A stretch of DNA of 64,000 nucleotides from Aplectana chamaeleonis (lineage: Eukaryota > Nematoda > Chromadorea > Rhabditida > Cosmocercidae), in NCBI GenBank assembly GCA_029168955.1, contig JAPDOI010000435.1, positions 62,001 to 126,000 of the forward strand. The letters are read 5' to 3'. The notes beneath the pieces are model-generated. The model had not been told where the DNA came from and ran no database searches. It worked only from the letters and a program-made list of their open reading frames with translations. The position numbers were made by a program, and so were the translations under genes. Within the stretch, counting starts at the first letter, position 1; every line of letters starts with the position of its first letter. Shown piece after piece: positions 36,482 through 49,239 of the stretch.

Positions 36482-39400
36482 AAGGCAGTGTTCACGATGG
36501 AAGCAGTCTTCGATTTTTCCCCGGAAAATCGACAGTTCCGGGTTGCACTACAACAATAATTTCGAATAAAAAAAACGGCTAAAAACGAGTCACGAATGGT
36601 TCTATAAAGCTCCAAAACTTGGATGTGCTGTGCCCGCCCCGCCCACTTTCTCGATGGTCAGAGGCATTAGACGGGGCGGGCTTAGCAAATCCAAGTTTCG
36701 GGCCATGGAGGGCTGTCTATGGCTAGTATTTAGCCGTTTTTTGCACTTATTGTTGCAATGGACTCCGAAACTTTTGAGTAAACTCGAAGATTGTGTATTA
36801 TTGTGGACATTGCCTTTAGGCGTTCAATTCCCGTCCTCTACGCCAGTTTCTTGTGCTTGGTGCAGCATCTTTTGTACGCCAGAAATAGTTTTGCGCCTTT
36901 AATTTTTAGGAGAGTGACTCCTTTTCCGTTTCTTCCACCAAGAATTCAAAATATAGTTTTGGGCAGACTGATCAGACGATTCTGCTCCCCCACGCAATTT
37001 CCCCCTCTTCGTGGCAGTTTCTCGTTGATCTACCTTACTACCTTGTGAAAAACCTAAAGCTTACGCTTGTGCAAAAAAAGGATTTTTTTATTGTGAGCAC
37101 TACATAGCACTTCAATGAAATAATAGAGTCATATCTACATTTTTCCTATTTTGTCAAGTTTTTCACATTCTGGAAGAATTTGGTAGAAGTTTCATCGAAA
37201 TCAGTACACTAATGGTGGTTTGGAAATGTTTGCTTGCACTTATTGCTATGGCGACTCGACTCAAACCGCCGTGGACTTCTGTGTCTCTCCTCCCCCTTCG
37301 GTCAGTGAGTGTTTCTACGAATAGAAACTGACATGACCGGTGCTCTTCTGGACGATTTCCCGGTCTGACCCGGTCTGTTCTGAATGGTTGTCTGCCGCCT
37401 TTTGAGGCCAGTTCTGTTTGATTCCGTCACTCGCTACGTGATGCCTCCCCTTCCACTGAACCCGCAGCCAGAACCGGTTCGATTTCTGTGGCCGGAAATC
37501 CACCTCAACAGTGTTTCCTCTTTTTCCACATGTTATGGATTAGTCTCAAAACTCATGTACGATGCATTCGCTTCGTCGTCTGTAATCCTCTGTAGTTGCA
37601 TTGCTAGAGTCGTGGAAATGGTCCACTGGTTGGTTGTTCAGGGTATATAGCCCTTGATCACTTCCTGGGGTAAATGCACAGTGTTCACACTTTCAAATTT
37701 CTTGAGGCTTCCAATTTAGCATTTCTCACTGCCGTTTGGTTGATTCAGTGTTGACGAATGGAATTCGCACGGCGACTCACCCCATTTCGTCTTCCTCCCT
37801 CATATTTTCATTCGTTTTTGTTTTGTGAGAATCGATTTCTCTGTTGATTTCTCAATTTCTTGCCGTTGATTCCTCACTGACTGACTTCGCTTCGTTTGCA
37901 TACATTCAGCACTGGTCTTGTGCTGGGCTTTCGAATTCCTCCCGTCTGCACTCGAATGATCTTCCGCCTTTCGCCGAGGACAAAAGAGTTTTGGTAGTTC
38001 CTGTGACAGGGCCTAGCCCTTTCAGTGGTTATTGGCACCTATCATCATATGCATATCTATATGCAACCAGCCTGGAACTGTTCGTCTGTGGATGCCCTAG
38101 CAGTGTGCCTACACTGAATGTTTTCCTTCTGAACTTCACTGATGTTCACCATACCTGAGCAACATAATTCATAGAACATCTTCGAGACACTAAAATTGGG
38201 TTAAACCTGTGGAGCAATCCTGATTGGGCCCAGCAGTGATGATCGAAGGTAGGTCCCCAACCGCGTTGCAGTCGGCTTCGTTGGCCCGCTAAAAAGCGAG
38301 AGGAGGGTATTGTCGGCGCCAGACCCTCATTTTGTACATATGTGCGCGTCTATTTGTATCTCGTAGTCACTGCGTATGTGTTCGGAGAAAAAACACTTAT
38401 CCGACGAGCAATTTGGCGTCGACCATACCCCTTTTTGCTTTTTTGCGGGCCAAAGAAGTCTACTGCGGCACGGTTGGGACTTGCATACGTTTCATCATCA
38501 CTGCTGAGCTTGATTAGGGTTGTTTCATAAGAATAACCAAATTTTAGGGTCCCGTTGGTGTTCCATGGGTTATGTTTCCAGGTATGGTGAAAATCGTGAA
38601 AGTCCAGATAGGAAACAGTAAACAGTGATTTTTGTAAATATTGTTGTCGGTCGGTCATATCGTTCTATGCCGTGCCACGATCACCCCAAATTCCTTTGGC
38701 TTTAGGACCCAGTACAGGAAAAGCTCAGTGGACGAGCTGACTACCCTAGACGTCTTCGTTAGAGCGCCTTCATCCTAGACCCCATAAAGAGACCAGCGAC
38801 GGAAACGGACTGCCAAATTTTCCCATGGCCTCTCCTTTTTCGTGTAGCACTCGAAATGTTTCACTCAAATCACTTGAAGCTTTCGCGTAACTTATCGTTT
38901 AGTCCATCTCGCAATCAACCCGATTTACCCATTATTTTGAATTAATGGGGAGCTACTCTACTCGCAAACACGTAAGCTCCGGTACATCCGTAGTGACCTG
39001 TCGATTTTGATTATCACCAGCAGCGGAGCGGTGAGCCTCGGTGAGGTATAACTAGTGATAAGGAGGTTCCGACGAAAAAGCCTTCGCTCCGCGTTATGAT
39101 AAAGGAAAACAGGAGTTCACTTAAACTGAAACAGAGTCTAACTAAACTTGATAATCGGAAAATGTAGTTTTTGCGAGTTAAACGAAACAGTTTGCGTGCG
39201 TATGGGCTTCATGTAACTTGATGAAAAATCTTCCAGTGGGTCTACAAGCCACACAAATTGACGCGGCCTGCGAAATTTCAAATGTAGACATCGCCTCCCC
39301 CGCTTATATGAGTCCGTGAGGGGCCAGCAGCGGAGCGGTAGGTCTTGGCAAAATATGATACAGATTAGGAGACTACGACATGATAAGATCAATGAGCTTA

Positions 39401-41588
39401 ACTTCGGCTTTCTCAAAATTAGGGAGATTGGCCCTAAGTGTCTGCCTCCTCCGTCTGTTCGTAAAAATCTAGTTCTCTCGGAAGCGGCGTGTTTGCGACT
39501 CGCGGGAGAGATGTGGATGTTACTTCTGGGGCAAGGAACGATCTTCAAATATCCTATCGTAGAAGTAACCGAGGAGCGCATGATTGGACGGAAAACGGAG
39601 TTTCTCACGCTTTTCTTGCGGTTGGAGGTATCACGACTACCACCCGCATGTCTCCAATTCTAAATTTGATGACGGTACCCATCACCACCCCATTATCGGA
39701 TATAGTTCCGAAAATCCCAAAACTGGTGCATGACAGCGAAAAAAGTAAGGCTCAGCAGCAGTGTTTTGAAACTTCCAAAATCCGTCATTTAGCTGAACCT
39801 TATTTTCAGCTTTTGACGCTAATGATTCTTTGATATCGAATCTCTCGTTAAAGCGTAGACATCCCACAATTCTTCCATGATGTAAACGTATTCCGCTCTT
39901 TTGAGTGTGCACACGCTTTCGTTCTGAGACTCCACCTTAATTCCCTGCGTGGGCATTCTTTTATCTATATTCGTCGCCTGCATTTCACTACTTCCTCGTC
40001 GCTCTACCTCCATGTACTACCGAATACTTTTCTGATCCCTCATACTATCTATGATTCTTCCTCTCTCTTTGGCTCATTTGAATTTCCCACACGTTTTTTT
40101 TTCTAAGTCCACTTATCTTCCGCCTCAGTTGTTAGCTCCTGTAACTGTGCCGCCGAATAAAAATGACCTCCTGAAAACCAGAATTCCATCAGACCGCAGG
40201 ACATCGTGAGTCAGAAATCATTCGTGTGATAAGTGACATCTCGTTCAGCACCATTGAAGATAATAGTTCCGTGGATTGTTACCAGGTCAGCAGAGAAGCA
40301 CATGCACTTTCCACCGCAATATTCTATTTCACTGACTCACCAAGATGAGAGCGAGTGTATGCTTTCATGGCCTCAAAATAGATGTTTTTTTCCTTTTTTT
40401 CCGGAACCACCTAGCAAGTAAAGGAACGGAGTTGCTGTTTTTCACGGTGACTCATTGCCGATTGAGAGGATTGTTCGGAGATTTCCTGCTCAAAATGTGT
40501 ATGCATTTGCATGTGATGTCGAGTTCATGGTTGGCTGATTCCTAGCGATTTCAGTACATCACAAAACAGTGCGAGAAAAGTGCACTTCTTCTCTGTTCTT
40601 CTAAACAGCGTTGAATGCAATCGAACTCGACTTCTATTCAGATTCATTTCTTTATTTTTTTCGACCTGTTCCCTGTTCGTAAAGACCCGCTCCACTCTCG
40701 GTTACGCCACGAGTGCGGATTATTCCTGATCTAAACCATTTTTTGCCTATGTGCAATTCTCATTAGGAATGTCTATTAGGAGTATCTTTTCTTTTATTCA
40801 ATGTTTTTTCAGTTGTCATCGCCCATCTGCGACCCTTTGAACTTTCATTCCGGTAATGTACTAGGTCGTGTAGGAAAGATGGCGACTTCCTTTCCCAAAA
40901 ATATAGTCCTCGCTCCTCAACAACTGAAATTCTTGGAAAAGTTGAAATTCAGTTTCCACAATGAAGGTTGAGTTTAATGAATGAACGAGGCTGCGTCGGA
41001 AAAAGATCATCGTGCGCGATCGAAACCCCGCTCTCCGGTGGTTACGCAGACGCCGAACGGACTGCCGTCGTGGTCGCTCCTCGTCCATTCACTGGACTGA
41101 ACTTAACAATGGGACCTTACATATATCATAGAATGATGTCATGCTCTTGTGGCGTAACCTTACTAATTAGCTGGGCCTTCAGTACCCTGATATCAATCTG
41201 AGGTACCTTCTTAGTTGAATATGCAAGTATTCTCCCCGTTTTAATTAGCCGTAGACGCCGCTAAGTGCAATGGTGGAGGATGTAAAGGTGTCTGCGAATT
41301 CGCAGCGACAGTCAAAAGACGCGGAGCGCCAGGGGGTCTGTAAAGTTCAAGTCGCGGCGTTGCTCGCAGCGACGTGCCGCGAAATATTATTTACATTGGG
41401 AAACGGCGGCGATCGACGTGGTGCGAAGTGCGACGAAGGAGGACCAGTACGCCCTCAGACATGGATTTTGTGATTTTCATGTGATTGTGTAGTGAACCCC
41501 TCCTGTGTAACACTTTCCAAGTGCGGGATATCAGTCCATGCAAATAAGCGGATTATGTATAAGCGACCACCACGAGCCCGACCTTAGG
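36482..41588. other. Long unassigned stretch with an orphan MITE left end
   Basis: AAGGCAGTGTTCACGATG at 36483 is a left end of the AGGCAGTG MITE family, and no matching right end was found. CAGCAGCGGAGCGGT occurs twice (about 39019 and 39326) in loosely similar surroundings. Open frames of about 110-155 codons near 39140-39830 overlap on both strands and show no motif. A diverged gene with small exons could be missed here. Confidence 0.4.
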
Positions 41589-41724
41589 CCGGATTCATCA
41601 TTGCGTGAATCCTGGGTTTGTCAACTTGGGTGGGGTTTAGCGCATGCACAAAGGTGCCAATCCTAACGCTGAACCCAACCCAATTCCACAAACCCAGGCT
41701 TACGCAGTGATGAATCCAGCCTCT
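41589..41724. mobile_element. Hairpin MITE of about 136 bp
   Basis: The left arm GGATTCATCATTGCGTGAAT then CCTGGGTTTGT pairs with the right arm ACAAACCCAGG then TTACGCAGTGATGAATCC. The loop is about 20 bases. No coding capacity. Confidence 0.85.
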
Positions 41725-43454
41725 TCTTCAGTCGCTACCAAGGTCAAGCAACCCGTTGGACAAAGTGCGTTCGTTGTTGCGATCCCCCTTCATTTGTGGC
41801 AAAGCTCTGCGACCCACTCCTTAACAATGGCCCCGCTTAATTCTGGGTAGACCCGCACACTTTGCTGAAGATTCGCAGTTCTCCAAATAGCGAAAAAATG
41901 GTTTTTTTTTGGGGGGGGGGCTTCTAGTGTCATGTATATTGCTCTTTTAGGCCGTAACTCAGCGGTTTGGCAAAATAGACTCAATAATGAAGCGGAAAAA
42001 AAGCAAAGCCGCTTCAGAGTGAGAAATAGAAAAAATCGGCCGTTGGGTAAAGTGGTGTAAAAGCCCTTTTTTCCAAACGGCATTTTCAGCCTTGGTTTTC
42101 ACTTTCAGAAGGCGGCAGTCGACCAGAAGGTGTATCTACTGATTGGTTATCAAAAACTACATTGGCTGGATTTTTCTAGGAAATATCTTTTCTCGTGATT
42201 TTCTACCACACTATAGGCTCCCCCCTTTGCCGCGAGCCTCGAGAAAATCCGGCGGTGCGACCCCCCCAGTTTTTCAAGTTTCGTGGCGACCCCCCTCTTT
42301 GGAAAATTTCCAACATTGCTTGACCCTGGTCGCCTCGCCCCTTTCTTAAGTTTGAACCTAATGCCGGCTAGATGGATGGACGAATTCAATCGCGTCTTCT
42401 ACTTTGATTCCCTTGTGGGTCTGCCTCTTCATTCCGGTTCGCTCCCGTGCAGCGTGTGAGATTAAAGAGAAATACAGGCCTCAGACACCTCGTTCACCAA
42501 CGTTTCGCCCTATAAGTATAGGCATGTTTAAGGAGGCGTAACTGCGTTTGTAGAGGGCTTTTAACGATTCCAGGGATACTATTGTGGTCAGCGAGTTATT
42601 CTCCCCATGACGCTAGCAATCTGAGGAAGGATTTTTGGGTGTCCTGTTCCTTGGAGGCCAGCGATTGACGAGCAACGCCGCGACCAAAACGATTTTTAAG
42701 GGGTCTACAAAGTTGCAGCAACCAGCGAGTGGTTGCCGAGCTTCAGCGTTTACGCTGCTAAAAAAATGTTCACGATCGTTATTGCCGCGGCGTGGCTCGC
42801 CGTTCGCTAGTTTTGACGCTGGGCCGTGGCGGCGTCAAAACAGTCGGTGATGTCGCGGCTGTTCACGCCGCGTCAGTCTCCTCCGTCGCCCATTGTGATC
42901 GGTAATGCATTCACCAGTTCACTTCTGCGGGCAACGCTGCGCCTTTAACTCTGCAGACTCCTGAGGGACTTGCAAAGTTGAACTTGCTGCGTTGCTCGCA
43001 GCGACCTACAAACTAAGCTGGTCGATGTCTACGCTCCATTTTCAATGCGAATTACCATCTGACATCGCGCATCCTATAATCTAGGTACTTGCAGCAATTG
43101 CTCTAGGTTAGCAGCTGCTGACAGGTGCAGGAGTTTTATAAATAAGGCCGGCGCTGGTTCAAAAATGGTGAATTGCGTAGTTTGACAAAATTATTTGAGT
43201 TCACAATTCGCTCCAGGCCACAGAGATTAAGGCCATATTTTGTCTAACGTACGCTTTAAAATAATGTAGTATTCGTTGAAAGTGGAAAATCGGAAGAGAT
43301 AATAAACGGTTCAAAAGTTTTTTTTTCTTCTTCACAAGGCCGTTGTGTTCGCTTTCTCAAAATATCCAAATTTTCATGATTTTCTAATGTTTGAGGTAAA
43401 ATGTTCAGGAGGCTAAAAATTAGCTTTTTCGGCAACAGCTGTTTTCGTCTTCCA
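41725..43454. other. Unassigned DNA with GC-rich hairpin segments
   Basis: Between about 42640 and 43020 GC-rich words recur in both orientations: GAGCAACGCCGCG against TGCGTTGCTCGC, and GTTTTGACGC pairing with GCGTCAAAAC at about 42812-42841. A related GGCGTTGCTCGCAGCGAC block lies at 41354-41371. This may be a decayed foldback element. No gene was recognised. Confidence 0.45.
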
Positions 43455-43458
43455 TTAA

Positions 43459-44432
43459 AGGCAGTGTTCACGATAATCTTCAATTTTGAGATTATTCGCT
43501 ACATTGATTAAGTGGCTTCCGGGTAGTACTAAAATGACGAAGAAACCGAGAAAAACGCACCAGAAGGGCACGAAATCCTCAAGTATCAGCCCGCCTTTTA
43601 AAGGCAGTGTTCACGATGAAAATTGTTTTTCTGTTTTTCCACCTATCTTGAAAACGGCCCCATGCTGATTCCAATGGTGTCTCTGCAATCATACAAGACC
43701 TTCTATGAACGCAGGTATGGTCCCTCAAAGATTGAGCTATGGAAACATGGTGGACGAGTTGTCCGAGACTTGTAACTTCCGTATTTTGCAGCCGATCTAT
43801 GCGAGCTGACCTGAGTAAAGAGAGAAGCTGAGAATGAAGGGAAGAAGGGGGCTAATGATTGAAAATCATCGCTCATCTCACGATCTCGAGCATTCATTTG
43901 TTCACGTCGGTGGGCGTGTGATGCGCTTTTGGGGTTTTCAATGCGCTCGAAGTTGCAACTTCGGGCTCTTTTGGGGCTCTTCCTGGCTCGTTTTCATGCG
44001 TTCTTTCGACGTTAACGTTACAGAGTGTCCCTCCACTACCCAATCCTAGTGGAATTTCGAAAACTTTTTTCATCGTGAACACTGCCTTTAAGTATCACAG
44101 GAAGTGTTTGTTGTGACAATGAAATCTTCTGCGGACCCGCCCTTTGCAATTCTCTACTCTCTATTGCTCCGTGCTTTCTTTCGGACCCTAACTAATACTG
44201 TTTTGCCTAAAATATTCCTCCATGTCTGATTATTCCCTGTTTATACCGGTGACAACCACCATGAACATGTTCATCCAACCGGACAACTAATCCATGTTAT
44301 AGCATAACTTCACTGAAATACGACGTTTTAATGCGTTTCTCGCCGTTTCTTCGTAATTTTGGTAACACTTGCAGGCCAACGCATTGTTTTATGTGAAAAA
44401 CTCGGGAACGAAAATCGTCGTAAACACTGCCT
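43459..44432. mobile_element. TTAA-flanked MITE, host of a nested copy
   Basis: Ends AGGCAGTGTTCACGAT (43459) and its near complement ending CACTGCCT (44432) are each flanked by TTAA (43455-43458, 44433-44436). Removing the inner MITE and one TTAA leaves about 484 bp, the usual size for the family here. No transposase. Confidence 0.85.
43602..44087. mobile_element. TTAA-flanked MITE nested in the previous one
   Basis: 486 bp with ends AGGCAGTGTTCACGATGAAA and TTTTTCATCGTGAACACTGCCT, flanked by TTAA at 43598-43601 and 44088-44091. Its interior matches the MITE at 46966-47451 along its length, including the region 43834-43945. The TTAA target recalls piggyBac-type transposition (inference). 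Confidence 0.9.
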
Positions 44433-44701
44433 TTAAGGTCAAGAAGCTGCCGATGCAGCTCGGGACATCTGTTGCGTTTACGGAGAAGTTTCTGTGGAAA
44501 ATGCTACTGCAAAGAAATTGTTGACAAAGTTTAAATGGAGGCATTTTGAGGAAGTACTGCAGACATTTCAAATTGCGAAAACTTCTTGAACTTTTCATGC
44601 GACACATTCTCTGTGAGCTGGGGTCGTATGCATGAACGTTACAAATGGGGTTTGGCTAGTCTATCAGTCGTTGTCATCCTAAAAGTTTATTGAAATTATA
44701 G

Positions 44702-45305
44702 TTTACCGCATTGTTGAAAGGACATGGTGCGGTTGCGGACTCGTACTAACATACGGTAGTCTGATTGTGTTATCATTCATTTTCTCGGATTAACTGAGGT
44801 TGGTCGGTGAAGTTCTGTTTCCACTCTCACATTTTCACTTGACTTCATTGCTTGCACAGATGTAGTCGCACCGGTGAAAGATCTGATTCACCGACCGATC
44901 ACAGCTACTCGAAAAAAATGAGTGATACCGGCACCGTATGTTAGGACCTCACCACGGGTCGTATTCGCCAACAACCCGCCGAGGGAAGTCGAAGGGAAGC
45001 GGAAGGGATGATACCGCACGCGGCAGAGGAGCAGATCAACCCATCTCACACCATGTAAGATAGAAATGCTAACTGTGTTACGTATCGATATCACTGCGAA
45101 AAGATAAAGATTCCATCGCGATGCGGCCATCCTTCTGCTGTGCAATTCGAAAAATTCCGGCGGTCGCGAGGGAAGCCAAGGGAGGCGACAGGTGGCCGTG
45201 GAGCGCGCACTTTGTAATGAAATTTCACCTCATCTACCCTTCGACTCCCCGGCGGGTTGATGGCGAATACGACCCCAGGTCAACTTCCATTGCTATAGAC
45301 TGTAG
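44702..45305. mobile_element. Hairpin MITE (GGACCTGGTGAGG family), interrupted copy
   Basis: The left part (44702-44954) matches the intact copy at 55302-55596. The right part resumes after the inserted element as AGGTC then CATTGCTATAGACTG (45277-45305). Left and right are the two arms of one hairpin. ATGAGTGATACC marks the inner right arm. Confidence 0.8.
44955..45276. mobile_element. GGGGTCG-type MITE nested in a hairpin MITE
   Basis: 322 bp with inverted ends GGGTCGTATTCGCCA and TGGCGAATACGACCCC, extended by AACCCGCCG and GAAGTCGAAGGG words. A second copy, 268 bp, lies at 61941-62208. It interrupts the right arm of the hairpin element at CCTCACCA / AGGTC. Confidence 0.88.
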
Positions 45306-46037
45306 TGCTTTTTGTGATGATAACGACTGATAAGCTAGCCTAATCCTATTCTAAACGTTCATGCATATGGCTCCTGGAGGCAGGGCCGAATTATTCAGTT
45401 TTTTTTCGATCATTCATTATCAAAAAATTTGCTATCTACATCTTAAGTTTAGTCATTGCATTTCACAAGTCTGATTAAAGTGATTTCCCATGTAGCGATG
45501 TCAAATCTCATCGAAAAAGCTCGACCAGCTGCTGTTTTTTTTTCATCATTAACATCGATGTCTCTCTAAACTTCCACCACCACACACTTCTCGAATCACT
45601 GAGGCACCAGTTGGCAGGATTTTCATTGTATTTTTCCCTTTATCTTTAGCGCAAGGTTACGTAACTTCTAAGATTGCGGTATAGCTTCTATTTCAATGAT
45701 CATTTCATCACATGATGAGTTCTCTTGAAATCTCGATTTGCGTAAATTTTCTGGAGGACAGTTCGTGAGGAGGAATTGGAAGCAGACATCCATCTGCGCG
45801 ATTTTATTAATATTGTAGTCATCTAATGTGGTTTATTAGCCGGACCTGCTGTAATTGCCCGACTTCCTCAATATTAGATTTGCCCGAAAGTTCTGAACTG
45901 TAAGGTCTTTCGATATCGAAGACGTTTCCGAAAACGTTCTAGTGGAAGATGTGAAGGATGAGCAAAGTAACAGAAATGTATGTTAGGTTATCCCAACGGA
46001 CCATTCCGTTTGTGAAAAAAAGGCTGAAAGGTGATAA
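45306..46037. other. Unassigned DNA
   Basis: Nothing recognised on either strand. Confidence 0.45.
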
Positions 46038-46318
46038 CTGTGCTTCTCTGGGCCAAATTTGCGGTCCACAATTGCGTCTCGACACGCTTTGCTGCCGCAC
46101 GCGCTCGAATCGGTCGAGTTGCCAGCACCTTAGCTGACTCGATGTGGCTTTTTTTTTACAGTTTTCTCCAATTTTTTCAGTTTCCAGTTTCCAAAACCCA
46201 CGTACAGTCAACAGATCGGCGCCTGCGGCGCTGGAAACTCTTCCGACTCGGGAGCGTGCGGCCGCAAAGCGAGTCGAGACGCAATCGCGGACCGCAATTT
46301 AGGCCCAGAGAATCACAG
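46038..46318. mobile_element. Hairpin MITE with CTGTG-CTTCTCTGGGCC ends
   Basis: The left arm CTTCTCTGGGCCAAATTTGC continuing with GGTCCACAATTGCGTCTCGA pairs with the right arm TCGAGACGCAATCGCGGACC then AATTTAGGCCCAGAGAATC. Arms exceed 80 bp. No coding capacity. Confidence 0.85.
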
Positions 46319-46319
46319 T

Positions 46320-46793
46320 ACAGTCTGCGGCAGCGAAAAAAGGCGATTGTTGGGTTGCGTATTTCCACTAAGCATACTATAGGTTCCGCCACAATCGACG
46401 GCGAATCTGCGATTTTCTCTGGACCTTTGAAGAAAAAACATCGGGAACATTGGAAAGTTTTAGCCACACACAAACATTATTAAAATACCTAATGTCTTTA
46501 CCATGGATACACGCAGGAATAACAAGAAAAAAACATTTTTCTGTGTTGTTCAAATTGTTTTGTGATTATTCGTTTTTTTTCTTGTCGTTCTTGCGTGTCT
46601 ATGAAAAAGATTTTAGGTTTATTCATAAATGTGCGGTGGGGGAGGGAATTAGAGTTTCCCTACGTTTCCGGTTTTTTCGTCTTTAAAATTCATGAAGAAG
46701 TTACAGCGTTGCCGTCTAATATGGCGCAACCTACAGTATGCTTTGTGGAAATACGCAACCGCACAATCGCTTCTTTTCGTTGCCGTAGACTGC
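46320..46793. mobile_element. Foldback element adjoining the previous MITE
   Basis: The left arm (46320-46412) and right arm (46705-46793) are inverted repeats, with GGTTGCGTATTTCCAC and AAGCATACT on the left and their complements on the right. The central 290 bp show no gene. Confidence 0.8.
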
Positions 46794-46965
46794 AAAACTA
46801 GCTGTAACTTCTTAACCAAAGCAGATAAAGTGAATGTAACTGTTCAAAACGCTTTCCGTCACGATGAAACTAACCTCTACAAACTTTAGCGGTTTAATTG
46901 TGGCTCGTTCGTGAGATACATATGGGCCGTTTTCGAGGTTTGCACTGCTCTTTCCAATCGATTAA

Positions 46966-47451
46966 AGGCAGTGTTCACCATAAAAATCGTTTTTCTGTTC
47001 CCCCACCTATCTTGAGAAAGGGTTTATGCTTATTTCAATGATGTCTCTACAATCGTACAAGACCTTCTGGGAACGGAGTTATGGTCCCTCAAAAATTGAG
47101 CTAAGGAAACGTGGTGGTCGAGTTGTCCGAGGCTTGTGACTTCCGTATTTTGCAGCCGATGTATGCGAGCAGACCTGAGTAGAGAGAGAAGTAGAGAATG
47201 AAGGGAAGAACGGGGCTAATGATTGGAAATCTCCGCTCATCTCATGATCTCGAGCATTCATTTGTTCACGTCGGTGGGCGTGTGTGGCGCTTTTGGGGTT
47301 TGCCTTGCGCTCAAAGTGGCAACTTCGGGCTCTTTTGGAGCTTTTCCTGGCTCGTTTTCATGCATTCTTTCGACGTCAACGTTACAGTGTGCCCCTCCAC
47401 TACTCGTTCCTTGTGGAAACTGAAACACATTTTTTATCGTGAATACTGCCT
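46966..47451. mobile_element. TTAA-type MITE, 486 bp
   Basis: Same length and interior as 43602-44087. The left flank is TTAA (46962-46965) and the right flank is TTAT, a mutated duplication. Ends are AGGCAGTGTTCACCAT and ATCGTGAATACTGCCT. Differences from the sister copy are scattered substitutions, as expected for non-coding decay. Confidence 0.9.
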
Positions 47452-47761
47452 TTATAGCAGCGCTAAGCAATGAACAGCGATGGTCTGGTGGATAGCGAAG
47501 TGGGTTTCTGAACAGTGACGGAGGAGTGAGGGTTTGGGTTCGAAAGTTGGCATACAATTCTTGCACTATGGGATTTGCACCAAATTGTCTGTTTATCCCA
47601 TATCCCACATTTTCCCAATTCATTTTATTGTTTTCGTTTTTTTGTGTATTTATGTTTCTATGTACTGACACAGTCATTGTGCTGAATCACTGACATTCGC
47701 TGCTGTATGATAGAAAAGAAGGTGGATAACGTCCCGACGGAGCTGATCCCCTTTGGGGCCT

Positions 47762-47919
47762 CCTGAACAGGCAGCAGCGACCGTTTATCCCATCGTTTTT
47801 AGCACTAAATACGATGGAAGTTGGCAAGTTGAAACTTGTCGAAAGTCGTAGAGAATTCCCACTGGCAAAACAATGAGATGGAACACGTATGGATAAACAG
47901 TCGCTGCTGCCTGCTTAGG
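47762..47919. mobile_element. 158-bp MITE with 29-bp inverted ends
   Basis: The left end CCTGAACAGGCAGCAGCGAC then CGTTTATCC pairs with the right end GGATAAACAGTCGCTGCTGC then CTGCTTAGG. No coding capacity. 47920-48243 contains nothing recognised. Confidence 0.85.
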
Positions 47920-48243
47920 TTTTCTCATCCCCTTTAGCTTTCATCTGGTATATAACATTTTTGGGCTAGATCGTACTTATTGATTTGAAAACCATAGATG
48001 TGTCGTTTTGCCATGTGGGTCTCTAAAGCATTATGGAAATGCATTGCTTTGCCCGATAGTGTGTTTCTTCATGAGACGCAGCCATAGCTGCTAGCATTTT
48101 TTTGTCTGATGTTGATTACTATATTTTTATTATCTTCATGTTCTACATAAATTTTTTCATCTCAGTAAAATCTTGCCTAGGTTTGGAAAAGTGCCATGCA
48201 TGCAAGTAAATGTAAAAGGCAAGAAAATGCCAATCGAATGCAC

Positions 48244-48394
48244 TGTAACGTCGGCATGGATCCGGAAGAGACTTTGCGTCTACTGTTTCAAGTTGGGGCA
48301 AACTCGGTGGCCTATGCTATAACATAGGTGCACCGAGCTTGCGCCAACGTCCAATGAGGGACGCAAAGTCTCTTCAGGATCCACGCCGATGTTA
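48244..48394. mobile_element. Hairpin MITE (TGTAACGTCGGC family), copy 2
   Basis: Matches 21198-21350 in length, ends and loop (CCTATGCTATAACATAGG), with more arm mismatches than copy 1. It is therefore older or less homogenised. Confidence 0.85.
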
Positions 48395-49239
48395 TATCTC
48401 TTTTTTCCTGTGGCCATTATATTTCATCTTTAGGGGACGACAATCTGTTATACCTGCAAAGCCTTCGTCGAAAACTACCATACATGGTTCAATCCGGATT
48501 TTTTTCTCGATTCTGGGCATATTCTGGGGGGAAGTACATGGCGGAAAATTCTTTTTTTTGTTTCCAGATAGTTTCAGGTGAAGTGTTTTTTTTAAAATGA
48601 GGGCTGCTAATTGTACAAGATAACCGATTCACGCTGGTAGGAAATCAGAAATGCAGCCGTGGTGCCCACTTGGAGAAAGGCTACACCCTATTTTTTGTCG
48701 TTTTTCGTCTTTCTTGAGATAGCGAATGGTCCGTTGGGGGAACACAGCATACATTGTTAATACTTTATTCATCCTTCGCAAATTTCAGTAGTACTTTTTC
48801 AGAAACGTCGCGGGTTTTGCGAGATCTTCCCCTGTGAAAGGGTCAGCGACTCTTTCATTGTCCGTCTGCCATCTTGTGAACATGTGTGGTAAACCATTTG
48901 GAAGCACTTTCTCTATCTGATAGCTTTTAGCGCTACTGGAAAAACCCGACCTGATTCGAATCCTTTATCAAAATCTTGAGGTTTTATTTACTGACAGTCT
49001 TCAGATGGTCCTCGTTCTCTTCGTTCTCTCCATTCGGTCTGTTTTACTTCATGGAACATTTCCACCCTGTGGAAACCAGATTATAGCACCAAAACGTGTT
49101 GGCAGATTTGGGGCGAATTGCGAAATTTTTCAAAAATGGCGATTTCATCATATCTTTCATTCAATAGATTCAGGGCATCTGACTTTATAGTTAAGCATTA
49201 CGCACAGTGTGATATGTATATACTTCGTCAAATTATTAC
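48395..49239. other. Unassigned DNA beyond the RTE 3' end
   Basis: No gene or repeat end was recognised in this stretch. Confidence 0.45.

Noticed and set aside
38200..38320. GC-rich, structured segment that could be an RNA gene or a LINE tail
   Set aside because: No tRNA-type boxes, no convincing fold and no second copy in the window; evidence is too thin.
43834..47473. Similar short proteins starting MKGR at two places
   Set aside because: Both lie inside copies of the same TTAA MITE. The frames are not conserved beyond the shared DNA and differ by frame-insensitive changes.
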